Positions 55,046-64,000 of a stretch of DNA of 64,000 nt are shown here, piece by piece. The DNA comes from an uncultured Granulosicoccaceae bacterium (GTDB lineage Bacteria; Pseudomonadota; Gammaproteobacteria; Granulosicoccales; Granulosicoccaceae). How positions within the stretch are numbered: position 1 is the first letter of the stretch; each line of letters opens with the position of its first letter. The position numbers and the translations under genes were made by a program. The stretch lies in contig CALLOA010000011.1 of the NCBI GenBank assembly GCA_938005265.1, forward strand, positions 16,290 through 80,289, read 5' to 3'. The notes beneath the pieces are model-generated. The model was given only the letters and a program-made list of their open reading frames with translations, was not told the DNA's origin and did not search any database.

Positions 55046-55849
55046 ATGCCAATTCCATTCCTTGCTCCCGACGATGAAATCACTCGCTTTCCTGCGGTCG
55101 AGGAAGCATTGGTTCAGCCGAACGGTTTGCTGATGGCGGGTGGCAGTCTCAGTCCCAAACGTTTACTGAACGCATACCGAAACGGCATATTTCCCTGGTA
55201 CGAAGAAGGTGAACCGATATTGTGGTGGTCACCCGACCCGCGTTGCGTGCTGTGGCCGGCAAAAATGAAAATCAGCCGAAGCTTGCGTAAAAGTATTCGC
55301 AACAACCGTTTCAGAATTGCGGAGGATACGGCCTTTCGGGACGTTGTATCCAATTGCGGCAAACCCCGCATGGGCAGTAGTGGCACCTGGGTGACCCCGG
55401 AAATGATTGATGCGTATTGCCGCCTGGCAAATTTCGGTGTGGCCCACTCGGTTGAAGTCTGGAGTGAGGACAGGCTGGTAGGCGGTTTGTACGGAATCGC
55501 ATTGGGAGAGGTATTTGTCGGCGAATCCATGTTTTCTGTGGAACGTGATGCATCCAAAATCGCCTTGGCCCACCTCGCCTCCTGCCGACGTTATAAATTA
55601 ATTGACTGCCAAATGGATACTCCGCATCTGCTGAGTCTTGGCGCGGAAACAATCAGCCGCCGTGAGTACATATTGCTGCTACATCGCTTTGGAGATCTGG
55701 ACGGAGCACAGTCTTCCCCGGAGTCCATTGGTACAACCTCCAGACAAGCCTACACCATCAATGCTGATGACAGCGGCCCCACCTGGGGACTCAAAGTCGT
55801 TGAAGGCGGCCGATCAAACCAGGCGCAAAAGCTTGACTCTTCCCGTTAA
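55046..55849 (+). CDS. aat: leucyl/phenylalanyl-tRNA-protein transferase
   Basis: A 267-residue enzyme that attaches Leu or Phe to N-terminal Lys/Arg of proteins, marking them for ClpAP. Conserved parts are FPAVEEALVQPNGLLMAGGSLSP, NAYRNGIFPWYEEGEPILWWSPDPR, GTWVTPEMIDAY, HSVEVW and GEVFVGESMFS. The C-terminal 45 residues (after LLLHRFGDL) are a nonconserved Ser/Thr-rich tail. It starts 25 bases after the DUF482 gene, suggesting co-transcription. Confidence 0.97.
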   Translation: MPIPFLAPDDEITRFPAVEEALVQPNGLLMAGGSLSPKRLLNAYRNGIFPWYEEGEPILWWSPDPRCVLWPAKMKISRSLRKSIRNNRFRIAEDTAFRDVVSNCGKPRMGSSGTWVTPEMIDAYCRLANFGVAHSVEVWSEDRLVGGLYGIALGEVFVGESMFSVERDASKIALAHLASCRRYKLIDCQMDTPHLLSLGAETISRREYILLLHRFGDLDGAQSSPESIGTTSRQAYTINADDSGPTWGLKVVEGGRSNQAQKLDSSR

Positions 55850-55896
55850 GCGGACTGTTGCCCACAACAGCAGCCGCCAAGCCTGAAGCAGATCGA

Positions 55897-57030
55897 TCAA
55901 CCCGGCAAGTTACCCAGAATAGCTTGTTTAACAGCCTCAAGATTAGCATCGATGGTTACAACTGGCTCCTGACATTGGGCAATAGCCACATCAGGATCTT
56001 TTAATCCATGGCCGGTGACCGTGCAGGTAACAACAGAGCCCGGCGCAATTTTACCGTTTTCTATATCCCGTAATGCCCCGGCTACCGATACCGCTGATGC
56101 AGGCTCACAAAATATACCTTCCCTGTTAGCCAAACGTTTTTGCATGGCCAGAATTTCTTCGTCCGTCAATTCATCGAACCAGCCACCCGATTCATCGACC
56201 GCCGCTTTCGCGAGATCGAAACTCTGTGGATTACCTATGCGGATTGCGGTTGCAACGGTTTCCGGATTCTCCACCTTGCCATTACGCATAAACGGCGCGG
56301 CACCCGCTGCCTGATACCCGACCATACGCGGCCGAGTAGTCACTTTCGGATCAGCAAGGAAAGGACACTGGCCATTGCACAATGTGCACGACTCGGTGTT
56401 GTGGCCACACATTTCACTGAATCCAATCCAGTAACCCGAGATATTGCCGGCATTGCCAACGGGGATACAGTGGTAGTCGGGTGCTCTGCCAAGTGCTTCA
56501 GTTATTTCAAAGGCTGCCGTTTTCTGACCCTGCAGGCGAAATGGGTTGATAGAATTAACAATGGCAACGGGCGCTTCTTTAGCCACCCGTTTGACCAACT
56601 CCATGCCGTCATCAAAATTGCCCCTGATCTGGATGACAACAGCGCCATACATCATGGCTTGCGCCAGCTTGCCCATGGCAATTTTGCCCTCGGGAATCAG
56701 TACAAAGGCTGTCATGCCAGCACGTGCTGCATAGGCCGCAGCCGCAGCCGAGGTGTTACCCGTAGATGCACAGACAATCGCTTTCGCACCCTCTTCAGCC
56801 GCCTTGCTGACCGCCATGGTCATACCACGGTCTTTAAATGATGCCGTGGGATTAAGGCCTTCAAATTTGACGTACATACTGATGTCTGCGCCGTTGGGTG
56901 TTTCAGCAGGCAGATTCGCTAGCTTGATCAGCGGGGTATCACCCTCACAGAGACTGATCACGGGAGTTTTGTCACTGACAGGCAGGCGTTCCCGGTAGCG
57001 ATTAATCAGGCCGGAGTAGTGGTTTTGCAT
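55897..57030 (-). CDS. thrC: threonine synthase
   Basis: A 377-residue PLP enzyme that converts O-phosphohomoserine to threonine. ISLCEGDTPLIKL opens the fold, the PLP lysine is in PTASFKDRGMTMAVSKA, and the phosphate loop is in VGNAGNISGYWIG. It is the short form without the long N-terminal domain. A Cys-rich insert CGHNTESCTLCNGQC near residue 210 could bind a metal. The start is the ATG at 57030, which overlaps head-on with an ATG of the divergent gene (CATG). Confidence 0.95.
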   Translation of the reverse strand: MQNHYSGLINRYRERLPVSDKTPVISLCEGDTPLIKLANLPAETPNGADISMYVKFEGLNPTASFKDRGMTMAVSKAAEEGAKAIVCASTGNTSAAAAAYAARAGMTAFVLIPEGKIAMGKLAQAMMYGAVVIQIRGNFDDGMELVKRVAKEAPVAIVNSINPFRLQGQKTAAFEITEALGRAPDYHCIPVGNAGNISGYWIGFSEMCGHNTESCTLCNGQCPFLADPKVTTRPRMVGYQAAGAAPFMRNGKVENPETVATAIRIGNPQSFDLAKAAVDESGGWFDELTDEEILAMQKRLANREGIFCEPASAVSVAGALRDIENGKIAPGSVVTCTVTGHGLKDPDVAIAQCQEPVVTIDANLEAVKQAILGNLPG

Positions 57031-57076
57031 GGACAACAAGGAAGAGCTGTGGAGTTATACGCTATTATACCGTGCT

Positions 57077-57469
57077 ATGAAGATGCATCTTGAAAAAAGT
57101 GGCCAGCGCCTGATAACCGACTACGGGCCTGGCAGCATTACGGTCGATGGCGAACGCTTTGATTCCGCTATTCTGGTTGCCAAAAATGGTGTCTCAGCGT
57201 GCAATCTGCCAGAGTCTCCTGAAGAGCTGACGCTGGAACTATTGCAACCCTTGATTGACGAAAAACCGGAAATCCTGGTGTTCGGCTCAGGCCGTCAGCA
57301 CAGGTTCCCACCCATGAAACTGATGGCAGAATTGGCAGCCCAGGGCATAGCGCTTGAAGTGATGAAAACCAGCGCAGCATGCAGAACCTACAACGTGCTG
57401 GTCAGTGAATTCAGGGATGTGTGTGCAGCGCTGTTGCCGATTGCGCAAACGGAAGAATCAGAAAGCTGA
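57077..57469 (+). CDS. Mth938-domain (DUF498) protein
   Basis: A protein of 131 residues from the ATG at 57077 (MKMHLEKSGQRLITDYGPGS). It contains the Mth938-like fold: ITVDGERFDSAILVAKNGV, PEILVFGSGRQHRFPP and VMKTSAACRTYNVLVSEFR. Eukaryotic relatives are mitochondrial assembly factors such as NDUFAF3; the bacterial role is unsettled. An earlier ATG at 57029 overlaps the thrC start but would add a leader not usual for the family. Tandem repeats follow the stop codon. Confidence 0.88.
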   Translation: MKMHLEKSGQRLITDYGPGSITVDGERFDSAILVAKNGVSACNLPESPEELTLELLQPLIDEKPEILVFGSGRQHRFPPMKLMAELAAQGIALEVMKTSAACRTYNVLVSEFRDVCAALLPIAQTEESES

Positions 57470-57470
57470 C

Positions 57471-57551
57471 GCCCTGAAAGTGGCGGCCCTGGATAAAGCT
57501 CTGAAAGTGGCAGGCCGATATAAAGACCTGAGAGTTGACGTTTAAAATGCT
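57471..57551. repeat. three degenerate 27-bp units after the Mth938 gene
   Basis: Units at 57471-57497 and 57498-57524 share CTGAAAGTGGC and about 20 of 27 positions. A third weaker unit, 57525-57551, begins GACCTGAGAGTTGACG. Each repeats CTGA, giving TGA codons every 27 bases in a frame different from the real stop at 57467. Confidence 0.8.
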
Positions 57552-57577
57552 GCCACCCCCGGCAACAGAGGTGGCAG
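57550..57577 (-). terminator. rpoS terminator
   Basis: CTGCCACC and GGTGGCAG form a perfect 8-bp stem. On the minus strand it is followed by CATTTTAAA, 14 bases past the rpoS stop, so it probably ends rpoS transcription. The stem may also serve the convergent Mth938 gene. Confidence 0.72.
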
Positions 57578-57590
57578 ATGTTCAAAAAAG

Positions 57591-58556
57591 CTAAGCCATA
57601 AAAAGGTTGTCAGCAGAGTAACCGCTACCTTCAAGAATACGGCGTAAACGCTTCAGCGCTTCCATCTGGATTTGCCTGACTCGTTCGCGTGTAACACCCA
57701 GTTCCTGTCCGACTTCCTCAAGCGTTGATTTTTCATGCCCGTGCAAGCCAAAACGCCTGACCAGAACCTCACGTTGCTTTGATTCCAGTTTGCCCAGCCA
57801 ATCATTGATATTGGAATTGACCCGCTCGTCCTGCAAGATCAGGGATGGGTCCAGGTTGTTCTCATCAGGAATAATGTCCAATAACGGCCGTTCACCGTCT
57901 TTGCCTATCGCTACATCAACGGAACTGACACGATCACGCAATGCAAGTAACCGTTCAACATCCTCAACCGGACGCTCCACTGTTTTAGCAATGTCGTCTG
58001 CCGTAGGCTCACGGTCCAGCGTTTGTTGTAATCGACGTTCCGCCTTTATGTAGACGTTCATCTCTTTCACAACGTGAATCGGCAAGCGGATGGTTCTGGT
58101 CTGGTTCATCAAGCCACGCTCGATAGTCTGGCGAATCCACCAGGTTGCGTAGGTTGAGAAACGGAAGCCCCGTTCCGGATCGAACTTTTCTACCGAATGT
58201 ATAAGACCCAGATTGCCCTCTTCAATCAAGTCAGCCAGTGCGAGACCACGGTTCATGTAGCGACGCGCAATCTTCACCACCAACCGCAGATTGCACTCAA
58301 TCATTTTCTTCCGTGATTTTTCACACCCGGCCTGTGCAAGCCTTGTGTAATGTTTTTCCTCATCCGCTGTAAGCAGTGCGGAGAATTCAATTTCTTTCAG
58401 GTACAACCTGGTTGCATCCATTTCTTTTTTGGATGCGTCTTTCAGTTTGCTGGCTTTGATTTTTTCTTCTTCAGGCGGTATTGCCTCATCAAGCGCAAAA
58501 TCAGCCCCGGGGTTCAATTCCTTCGCCTCATCGTCCAACTTAACACTTTTAGCCAT
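57591..58556 (-). CDS. rpoS: RNA polymerase sigma factor RpoS
   Basis: A 321-residue stationary-phase and stress sigma factor. Region 1.2 starts at [21 protein letters not shown]. Region 2 has [43 protein letters not shown] and [17 protein letters not shown]. Region 3 has [15 protein letters not shown]. Region 4 has [45 protein letters not shown]. The gene order with nlpD upstream is the classic one; in many relatives nlpD contains an rpoS promoter. The start has GGAGCA upstream. Confidence 0.97.
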   Translation of the reverse strand: MAKSVKLDDEAKELNPGADFALDEAIPPEEEKIKASKLKDASKKEMDATRLYLKEIEFSALLTADEEKHYTRLAQAGCEKSRKKMIECNLRLVVKIARRYMNRGLALADLIEEGNLGLIHSVEKFDPERGFRFSTYATWWIRQTIERGLMNQTRTIRLPIHVVKEMNVYIKAERRLQQTLDREPTADDIAKTVERPVEDVERLLALRDRVSSVDVAIGKDGERPLLDIIPDENNLDPSLILQDERVNSNINDWLGKLESKQREVLVRRFGLHGHEKSTLEEVGQELGVTRERVRQIQMEALKRLRRILEGSGYSADNLFMA

Positions 58557-58779
58557 TTCTTCTATGCTCCACGATGGGATCCCAATTACAAATAAAAGGC
58601 GCGCGCTATGTTGCTACACTACCAACCGGTTGATGGTCTTCTCGTTAGACCTAATCGACCCGTTATGATCCTAGCCGCTCTCTTTTCGTTATATTGTTAA
58701 CTTGTGAGTTAACTTATTTTTTACAGCTCTAGCGTCTCCCGCAAGACGCTTTCAAAAACAAAAAAACCTGCCCTTACAG

Positions 58780-58824
58780 CCTAACCAAAGTGCCTAACCA
58801 AAAGCACTACCCCAAAAACGACTA
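58780..58824. repeat. degenerate 13-15-bp tandem units at the nlpD stop codon
   Basis: On the gene strand the units are AGG-TAG-TCGTTTTT, GGGG-TAG-TGCTTTT, GGT-TAG-GCACTTT and GGT-TAG-GC. Their lengths are 15, 14 and 13 bases. The first TAG (58824-58822) is the real stop. Three further TAG codons follow. Confidence 0.85.
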
Positions 58825-59754
58825 CCTTGCCGGTAAAAATCGGCGAGGGTCTACAGGCTTTCCGTCTTTACGCACTTCAAAGTGCAACACAGACTCCCTG
58901 TCCGCGTTCCAACCCAGGCTGGCGATTGGATCACCAGCCCGAACGAAATCTTCTTCCACTACATACAGATCACGTGTGTGCGAGTACGTAGTTAAAAGCC
59001 CGTCAGCGTGACGGATTATTACCAGGTTGCCCGAATCGGACAGGTCCCGGCCGGTATAAATTACTGTTCCATCGCTAGCTGCACGAACGTCCTGACCAGG
59101 AAGACCAGCAATGTCGAGGCCCTGGCCATTAACTTCATTGGGTGCATAGTCACGTGCAATTTCGCCACTCGACGGCCATACCCAAGCGGATGGCCCGATA
59201 TTGCCTGGCGCGACATCAACACGCTCGACAGTTTCCGGTTGCCTGAAGATCGGCTCGTCGTCCAGATCGTCAGGAATTATTTCTTCACGAACACCGTTCG
59301 CTCTGAAGTTGGCCTGAATCTCGGCAATCTGCGCATCATCAGGTATCACCTCGTTGCCGTAGCTCTCCGGATACTCGGTTGTTGAATGCGTGACCGCTGC
59401 AGCGACCTCAGGTTGCCGCAGTCTTCTATTAGTTTCGTTCCCGGCAAGGCCGCGGTACCACCCCTGACCCGTATAGCTGTCCGGGTTTGTACCATCAACA
59501 GGAAACCGTTTAACAACCAGCCTGTCACCCGGTACAACCTCTGACCCGATATGCCGATTCAGAGAAATCAATTGCTGCTCAGACATCTTGTACCTGAATG
59601 CCAGAGACTCAATGGTGTCGCCAGCCTGAACAACGTACGTACTGGAATCGAAATGCAAGGTTTGCAGGCCACGCTCGACATCGGGCACCTGAGCACACCC
59701 CGCCAGCGTTAGCGAGCAAATCAAAACTGCATTCGATAGCACAACAGCTTTCAT
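58822..59754 (-). CDS. nlpD: murein hydrolase activator NlpD (LysM + M23 lipoprotein)
   Basis: A 310-residue outer-membrane lipoprotein that activates the amidase AmiC at the septum. The lipobox is LTLAGC, followed by a LysM domain at about residues 39-84 (YVVQAGDTIESLAFRYKMSEQQL). An acidic linker leads to a degenerate M23 domain at about 190-308. There QGLDIAGLPGQDVRAASDGTVIYTGRDL lacks the first zinc His of active M23 enzymes, as expected of activators. It lies upstream of rpoS; its stop is in a tandem repeat. Confidence 0.95.
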   Translation of the reverse strand: MKAVVLSNAVLICSLTLAGCAQVPDVERGLQTLHFDSSTYVVQAGDTIESLAFRYKMSEQQLISLNRHIGSEVVPGDRLVVKRFPVDGTNPDSYTGQGWYRGLAGNETNRRLRQPEVAAAVTHSTTEYPESYGNEVIPDDAQIAEIQANFRANGVREEIIPDDLDDEPIFRQPETVERVDVAPGNIGPSAWVWPSSGEIARDYAPNEVNGQGLDIAGLPGQDVRAASDGTVIYTGRDLSDSGNLVIIRHADGLLTTYSHTRDLYVVEEDFVRAGDPIASLGWNADRESVLHFEVRKDGKPVDPRRFLPAR

Positions 59755-60364
59755 TCAGGCACGAATATCCCGCGTTAACATCGAACAGCTATACCTAATT
59801 GCCCCAAAACTCACCCGTACCAGCGTAATTCAGAGCCAAAACGACCCTCAGGCGGAAATCTATGCTCCGCCCGATATCAATAAGTTTTTTTGGATCTAAC
59901 ACACGGAAAAGAACTTCCGTGGCCACTTCCTGTAAGCCCAAAATCCCTTGGGTCAAAAAATTAACCCATAACGTTTCCAAACTGCAGGGCGCCAAAACTA
60001 AGTCACTGACTGCCGCTTCTATCTCTTATAGAACAGATTTGAAAAGTTGCAATAAAAACAATCTTTAAGGCAAGACTGTTAATGATGAAGTTTACCAGTT
60101 TTGAAAAGGCTGTAAACAACATACTGACACAATAAAGCACAATTCAGTCTGTTTAATGACACAGAATTTCAGATTAAGAAATATGTTTCATTAAACACGC
60201 AATTTACACTTTAAATAGTGCAAAAAATTTCATGGATATAATTCTGCAAAAACAAAAAGACTGAAAAGGAAGAGCGGCAAACGCTATTGAGTGGTAGCGA
60301 AACAACACAACGAAAAAAGTCGCTGTGAAGAGCCTTGAGAGCAGAAGATGAACGGTGGTGGTGC
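59755..60364. other. 610-bp gap between nlpD and pcm
   Basis: In related gammaproteobacteria pcm and nlpD are nearly adjacent. Here they are separated by 610 bases, with an AT-rich core at about 60060-60250. I see no convincing gene; a 66-codon frame at 59795-59995 on the minus strand looks like noise. It should hold a promoter for nlpD-rpoS, implying two transcripts. Confidence 0.55.
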
Positions 60365-61033
60365 TTACATTTTTCCAGACAAGAACGGCACGAATTTGAC
60401 CGCGTCCAGATACTCGGTGTGGAAACCAGAGACAGTTCGGTGCACAACGGTTAACACCTGATGCCCTGATTGCTTGCCGACCGGGCACACCAGCACCCCG
60501 TTGATGGCAAGTTGATCAAGTAATGTATCAGGTATGCTGGCGGGCGCAGCTGTGACGAGTATGCCGTTATACGGGCCCTGCCCCGGCCAACCCCAGGAAC
60601 CATCGGAATGGCGTGTCATGATGTTGTTGTAACCAAGCGCCTTGAAGCGCTCGCGTGATTTAAGCAGTAGCGAGCGGATGCGCTCAACGCTGTACACCGA
60701 ATCAACCAGGCGGGACAGAACTGCTGCCTGATACCCGGAGCCGGTACCTACCTCAAGTACGCGGTGCATGCCCTCGATGGACATGAGTATTTCCGTCATG
60801 CGAGCAACAATAATAGGCTGCGAGATAGTCTGGCCTTCACCCAGAGGCAAGGATGCATCTTCATAGGCACGAGTTGCCATGGCTTCATCGACAAACAAAT
60901 GCCGCGGTACAACGGACATAGTCGATAGTACCGCTTCGTTCTCTATACCCTGATCACGCAGGCGAGCCACCATGCGGTTTCTGGTGCGCTGGCTGGTCAT
61001 GCCAATGCCAGCAATATCTGTTGAGCTCCACAT
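60365..61033 (-). CDS. pcm: protein-L-isoaspartate O-methyltransferase
   Basis: A protein of 222 residues from the ATG at 61033 that repairs isoaspartyl damage with S-adenosylmethionine. GMTSQRTRNRMVARLRDQGI, VPRHLFVDEA, GEGQTISQPIIVARM and the SAM motif LEVGTGSGYQAAVLS are conserved. The end FVPFLSGKM is typical. A TTG at 61063 or an ATG at 61000 (MTSQRTRNR, the Pseudomonas-type start) are alternatives. It follows surE on the same strand. Confidence 0.94.
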   Translation of the reverse strand: MWSSTDIAGIGMTSQRTRNRMVARLRDQGIENEAVLSTMSVVPRHLFVDEAMATRAYEDASLPLGEGQTISQPIIVARMTEILMSIEGMHRVLEVGTGSGYQAAVLSRLVDSVYSVERIRSLLLKSRERFKALGYNNIMTRHSDGSWGWPGQGPYNGILVTAAPASIPDTLLDQLAINGVLVCPVGKQSGHQVLTVVHRTVSGFHTEYLDAVKFVPFLSGKM

Positions 61034-61234
61034 GCGATCGTTACCCGAAAAAGCAGTCTTCAAGTTTAGAGTGATTCATTGAATTAACAGGGGTTGGAAA
61101 CGTAGATACAAACCAGAAATAACAATCGCGAACTTGTATTGACGGTACTACAACGCACTACCCCTTTTGTTATAGCTGCTGAAATTCAGTATGCCAATAA
61201 ACAATCGTGCTATATCCTGATTATTTTACCAGAG

Positions 61235-62032
61235 CTAGCTTAACAAGCGATCAAGATTTTCCAGTTGCCGGTGGTCAGTCTGGTCTGTTTTCAATGGCGT
61301 AACCGATACAAAACCATTAGCAACAGCATGAAAGTCAGTACCTTCAGAATCATCATCTATATCACCAGCTGGTCCAAGCCGGTAAAGGCTAACGCCATTT
61401 TTCACATCTGATTCAGCCCGCTGGTCTGCTTCGTTTTGCAGTTCAGCAGGAGGCGCTTTGTGCCGTGTACCAGTTCGTGTCACTTTTACCCCCTTTAATT
61501 CTGAGTAAGGTAAATCCGGAACATTGACATTCAATACAGTGCGCTGGGGGCCTGTGGCAAACAGTGAAAGCACATCCTGTTTGTCCCGGTTTTGAAACTG
61601 TTGCACAAGCTCCATCACAACCTTTGCAGCAGTTTCATAGTGCTGTGGTGAGAAAGAGGCCATTGACGTGGCAATCGGTGGGTACTTTAAAAAACGCCCT
61701 TCTCTGGCTGCAGCTACCGTACCCGAGTAGAATGTATCGTCTCCCATATTCGGGCCATCGTTTATACCACTGAGAACCATATCCGGTACGCTCTTGAGCA
61801 GTCCAGCCGATGCAATCTGGTAGCAGTCTGCAGGTGTGCCGCCAATGGCATACACATCCGGCTCCGGGCTCCATACCTCAACGGCGGTTCCCAGGGTTAT
61901 GGAATTACTTGCCCCACTGCGGTTACGATCCGGCGCGACCACAGTGACTTGCCCCAGTTCGCGGGCCTGTTCAGCCAATACTTTTATGCCGCGGGCGAAA
62001 TAGCCATCGTCGTTGCTGATTAAAATATTCAA
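61235..62032 (-). CDS. surE: 5'/3'-nucleotidase SurE
   Basis: A 265-residue stationary-phase survival nucleotidase. The metal site is NDDGYFARGI near residue 7, with S/N ligands in DRNRSGASNSITL. GGTPADCYQIA, VLSGINDGPNMGDDTFYSGTVAAAREG and the late GTDFHAVANGFVSVTPL are family hallmarks. The start is TTG at 62032, directly giving MNILISNDDG; no ATG fits. It heads the surE-pcm-nlpD-rpoS series. Confidence 0.95.
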   Translation of the reverse strand: MNILISNDDGYFARGIKVLAEQARELGQVTVVAPDRNRSGASNSITLGTAVEVWSPEPDVYAIGGTPADCYQIASAGLLKSVPDMVLSGINDGPNMGDDTFYSGTVAAAREGRFLKYPPIATSMASFSPQHYETAAKVVMELVQQFQNRDKQDVLSLFATGPQRTVLNVNVPDLPYSELKGVKVTRTGTRHKAPPAELQNEADQRAESDVKNGVSLYRLGPAGDIDDDSEGTDFHAVANGFVSVTPLKTDQTDHRQLENLDRLLS

Positions 62033-62109
62033 AGGTTTCAGTTTGGTGGCAGGTGCTGCAGAAAAAGATAAGGTTGTTGAGATCGTCCAATGCCGATAAT
62101 AAATTCGTT

Positions 62110-63117
62110 ATGCCGATAATAGACAGTGAATTCGAGCCTGCAATCTGGCTTCGCAACCCGCACTTGCAAACCTTGTGGGCCAGCAAGGCCCGGAAAGTAG
62201 CACCACCACGGCAGGAAGCTGAACGCCTTGAGCTACCCGACGGCGATTTCCTTGATATTAACTGGAGTCTGGCATTAAAAACAGTCAAACAAAAGCCCGA
62301 ACAAGCGAAAAAGAGGGCAGGTAATACTGATCATGGCATCGTCTGCCTGTTTCATGGCCTGGGTGGCTCACTGCAAAGCGCTTATGCTTCAGCCACCTTC
62401 AATGCACTTGAAAACTCAGGTTTTAACGTAGCGTTTATGCATTTTCGCGGCTGCAGTGGCGAACCCAACAGACTAGCCAAAGCCTACCATTCAGGGGAGA
62501 CCAACGACATACGCTATTTCATCAATCTGGTGTCACAACGTTTCCCAAAGATTCCTGTCCATGCTGTTGGCTTTTCTTTAGGAGCTAACGCGCTACTGAA
62601 GTACCTTGGTGAGGAAGGCAATGATTGTGTATTGAAATCAGCTATCGCTGTTGCCCCGCCCCTGGTGTTACAGGAAGGCGCCAACAAATTGAATAAAGGT
62701 TTTGCGAAAATCTACCAACGCTACCTGTTGCGAGCCATGCAGATGCATCTGGAGGAAAAGCGTCAACGGTATCCAGATCTCGAATTGCCGGATGATGTAT
62801 CAGGTATGAAGAACTTCTGGCAATTTGATGATGCGGTGACCGCACGGTTGCATGGCTTTGCCGATGTGCATGACTACTATACAAAATCGAGTTCCAGACA
62901 ATACCTGCCTTCGATTGCCTGCCGGACACATATTATTCACGCGCTGGATGATCCCTTCTTCACACCCGCTGTTGTACCGTCTGCCAAGGAGCTGGGCCAA
63001 GACACGACGCTGGAATTGTCCAGACATGGAGGGCATGTCGGCTTCGTGTCAAACAACGCAACAGGCAATCGTTACTGGCTTGACAAGCGTATCCCGGAGC
63101 TACTGACTGGAACCTGA
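62110..63117 (+). CDS. YheT-type alpha/beta hydrolase
   Basis: A protein of 335 residues from the ATG at 62110 (MPIIDSEFEPAIWLRNPHLQTLWAS), the opening typical of the AB hydrolase-4 (YheT) family. The nucleophile Ser is in VGFSLGANALLKYLGEEG. The catalytic Asp and His are in ALDDPFF and SRHGGHVGFV. It probably hydrolyses an ester; the substrate is unknown. A longer GTG frame from 62053 is less likely. It is divergent from surE. Confidence 0.9.
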   Translation: MPIIDSEFEPAIWLRNPHLQTLWASKARKVAPPRQEAERLELPDGDFLDINWSLALKTVKQKPEQAKKRAGNTDHGIVCLFHGLGGSLQSAYASATFNALENSGFNVAFMHFRGCSGEPNRLAKAYHSGETNDIRYFINLVSQRFPKIPVHAVGFSLGANALLKYLGEEGNDCVLKSAIAVAPPLVLQEGANKLNKGFAKIYQRYLLRAMQMHLEEKRQRYPDLELPDDVSGMKNFWQFDDAVTARLHGFADVHDYYTKSSSRQYLPSIACRTHIIHALDDPFFTPAVVPSAKELGQDTTLELSRHGGHVGFVSNNATGNRYWLDKRIPELLTGT

Positions 63118-63156
63118 AGTTACAGCCGGTTGCAGTTCAGCCCCGGCTATTAGATA

Positions 63157-63792
63157 TCAGTCGTCGATGTGTTCCGTTCGATGGGAACCACCGTGCAATT
63201 TTTTAACGTGTGCTTGCAGAAAATCTCTGTCCTGTTCAGACATGCGGGTGAAGCTTGCGCGATAAGTGTGTTTGTCACCCACCCCTATTTCCGGCGCATC
63301 ACCAACCGTTACGATAGTTGCGTCACAGGAGATGCGGCGTAGTGAAGGAAAAAGAGTAATTTGCAAACTGATGGGTTCATCGATCTGCAAAAGCAGATCT
63401 TCAGCAAAGGCAATTCCACCCATCGAAAGGCTGATAATATGAGTGGGGCTCTCAGATGGGCGATCACCTTGCAATAACAAGGTTCTAATGCGCTCTTCCA
63501 GTTCGGAAATGTAGTCTGCAACATCCGGATACCGGGATTTGACCTCGGCATAGCCATTGATTTCATATTTGTTGTTCTTGCGAACTCTACGACGAGCGCC
63601 AGGCTGATTACTACTTGCAGAGTCGAAAGACGAGCGCTGACTGTCGCCAGCTGCCGGAAGGCTCTTCAGTGGTTGTACAACCAGGCCCACCGCATCACGG
63701 ACACGCTGATGAACCCTGCGATCTTCCATTATTTCAGTGCCCCGCCAGAAAGCGCCAGACCGTGATCCTATCTTGTTTACCAAACCAGCCAT
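63157..63792 (-). CDS. PilZ-domain protein
   Basis: A protein of 211 residues from the ATG at 63792, preceded by GGGAGAG; a longer frame reaches 63879. EDRRVHQRVRDAVGLVVQPL near residue 22 carries an RxxxR-like c-di-GMP motif. The downstream part has SLSMGGIAFAEDLLLQIDEPISLQITLFPSL, matching the PilZ D/NxSxxG core with S-M-G-G. The middle is a Lys/Arg-rich and Ser-rich linker. A c-di-GMP effector role is inferred. Confidence 0.8.
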   Translation of the reverse strand: MAGLVNKIGSRSGAFWRGTEIMEDRRVHQRVRDAVGLVVQPLKSLPAAGDSQRSSFDSASSNQPGARRRVRKNNKYEINGYAEVKSRYPDVADYISELEERIRTLLLQGDRPSESPTHIISLSMGGIAFAEDLLLQIDEPISLQITLFPSLRRISCDATIVTVGDAPEIGVGDKHTYRASFTRMSEQDRDFLQAHVKKLHGGSHRTEHIDD

Positions 63793-64000
63793 CAAACTCT
63801 CCCGGAAACCGAAAAACAGACCGAAGCTGTGCGGCAATACCCCGCAACAGATCAGATAGAAACGCAATCCACAGGCCACCTTGCCAGAAATCTACTTCAA
63901 AACACAGGGTTTGCGCACTGAGCGACTGAGATCACCCGCAATAACGCAGGATATTTACTCTTATAGATTAGGACCCGGTATCTTAAAAGAGTTCCAATCA

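Noticed and set aside
59795..59995. 66-codon minus-strand frame between nlpD and pcm
   Set aside because: No family likeness, and nothing else supports coding.

Overview
The window looks like a chromosomal segment of a free-living gammaproteobacterium. The evidence is the gene orders surE-pcm-nlpD-rpoS and ftsK-lolA-rarA next to trxB and aat, together with LolA lipoprotein sorting, RpoS, a Gram-negative porin and many lipobox or Tat signal peptides. Base composition is close to even by eye. A marine or Granulosicoccus/Arenicella-like member is possible, but that is only an impression. I see no rRNA, tRNA, CRISPR array, prophage or complete insertion sequence.

Left part (1-15.7 kb): the 5' part of a deaD-type RNA helicase; DUF2288 and PLP-enzyme genes; a DUF2959 lipoprotein paired with a secreted protein of five beta/gamma-crystallin modules; a TerB-like DUF533 protein; a class III CoA-transferase; apt; ctaA; a DUF3047 lipoprotein plus Tat-exported Rieske protein pair; a cNMP-binding patatin phospholipase whose 3' end overlaps a convergent ankyrin-repeat gene; and an unrecognised protein.

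Formate dehydrogenase region (15.9-27.9 kb): a minus-strand cluster runs DUF3305, DUF3306, multi-[4Fe-4S] protein, TorD-like chaperone, small Tat protein, then catalytic, iron-sulfur and cytochrome b subunits. Divergently, fdhD and an excisionase-type HTH regulator with a ligand-binding-like domain read rightwards. The catalytic subunit uses cysteine, not selenocysteine, and FdhD has an altered CxxC motif.

Middle (28-37 kb): DUF2853, a SpoT-like HD protein, nth, an SRAP/HMCES protein, a DMT exporter, a porin, a 1-kb stretch holding a frameshifted NrtR-type regulator remnant, a Rieske oxygenase and a FosA-type glyoxalase-fold enzyme.

DNA-damage neighbourhood (37.4-43.6 kb): a lexA with a long linker and a TTG start faces a Panacea-domain two-gene unit that looks like a toxin-antitoxin pair. 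A 41-bp near-perfect inverted repeat lies between them. A bicupin, an Ada-AlkA fusion, ogt and queG follow.

Right part (43.6-64 kb): an SDR and enolase-superfamily sugar-acid pair, ppa with a CYTH triphosphatase, rarA, lolA, ftsK, trxB, a DUF482 acyltransferase-like protein, aat, thrC, an Mth938-domain protein, rpoS, nlpD, pcm, surE, a YheT-type hydrolase and a PilZ protein.

A recurrent oddity is short degenerate tandem repeats at or just after stop codons (ctaA, fdhC, fdhB, lexA, ppa, ftsK, trxB, the Mth938 gene, nlpD). In most of them each repeat unit carries another stop codon.
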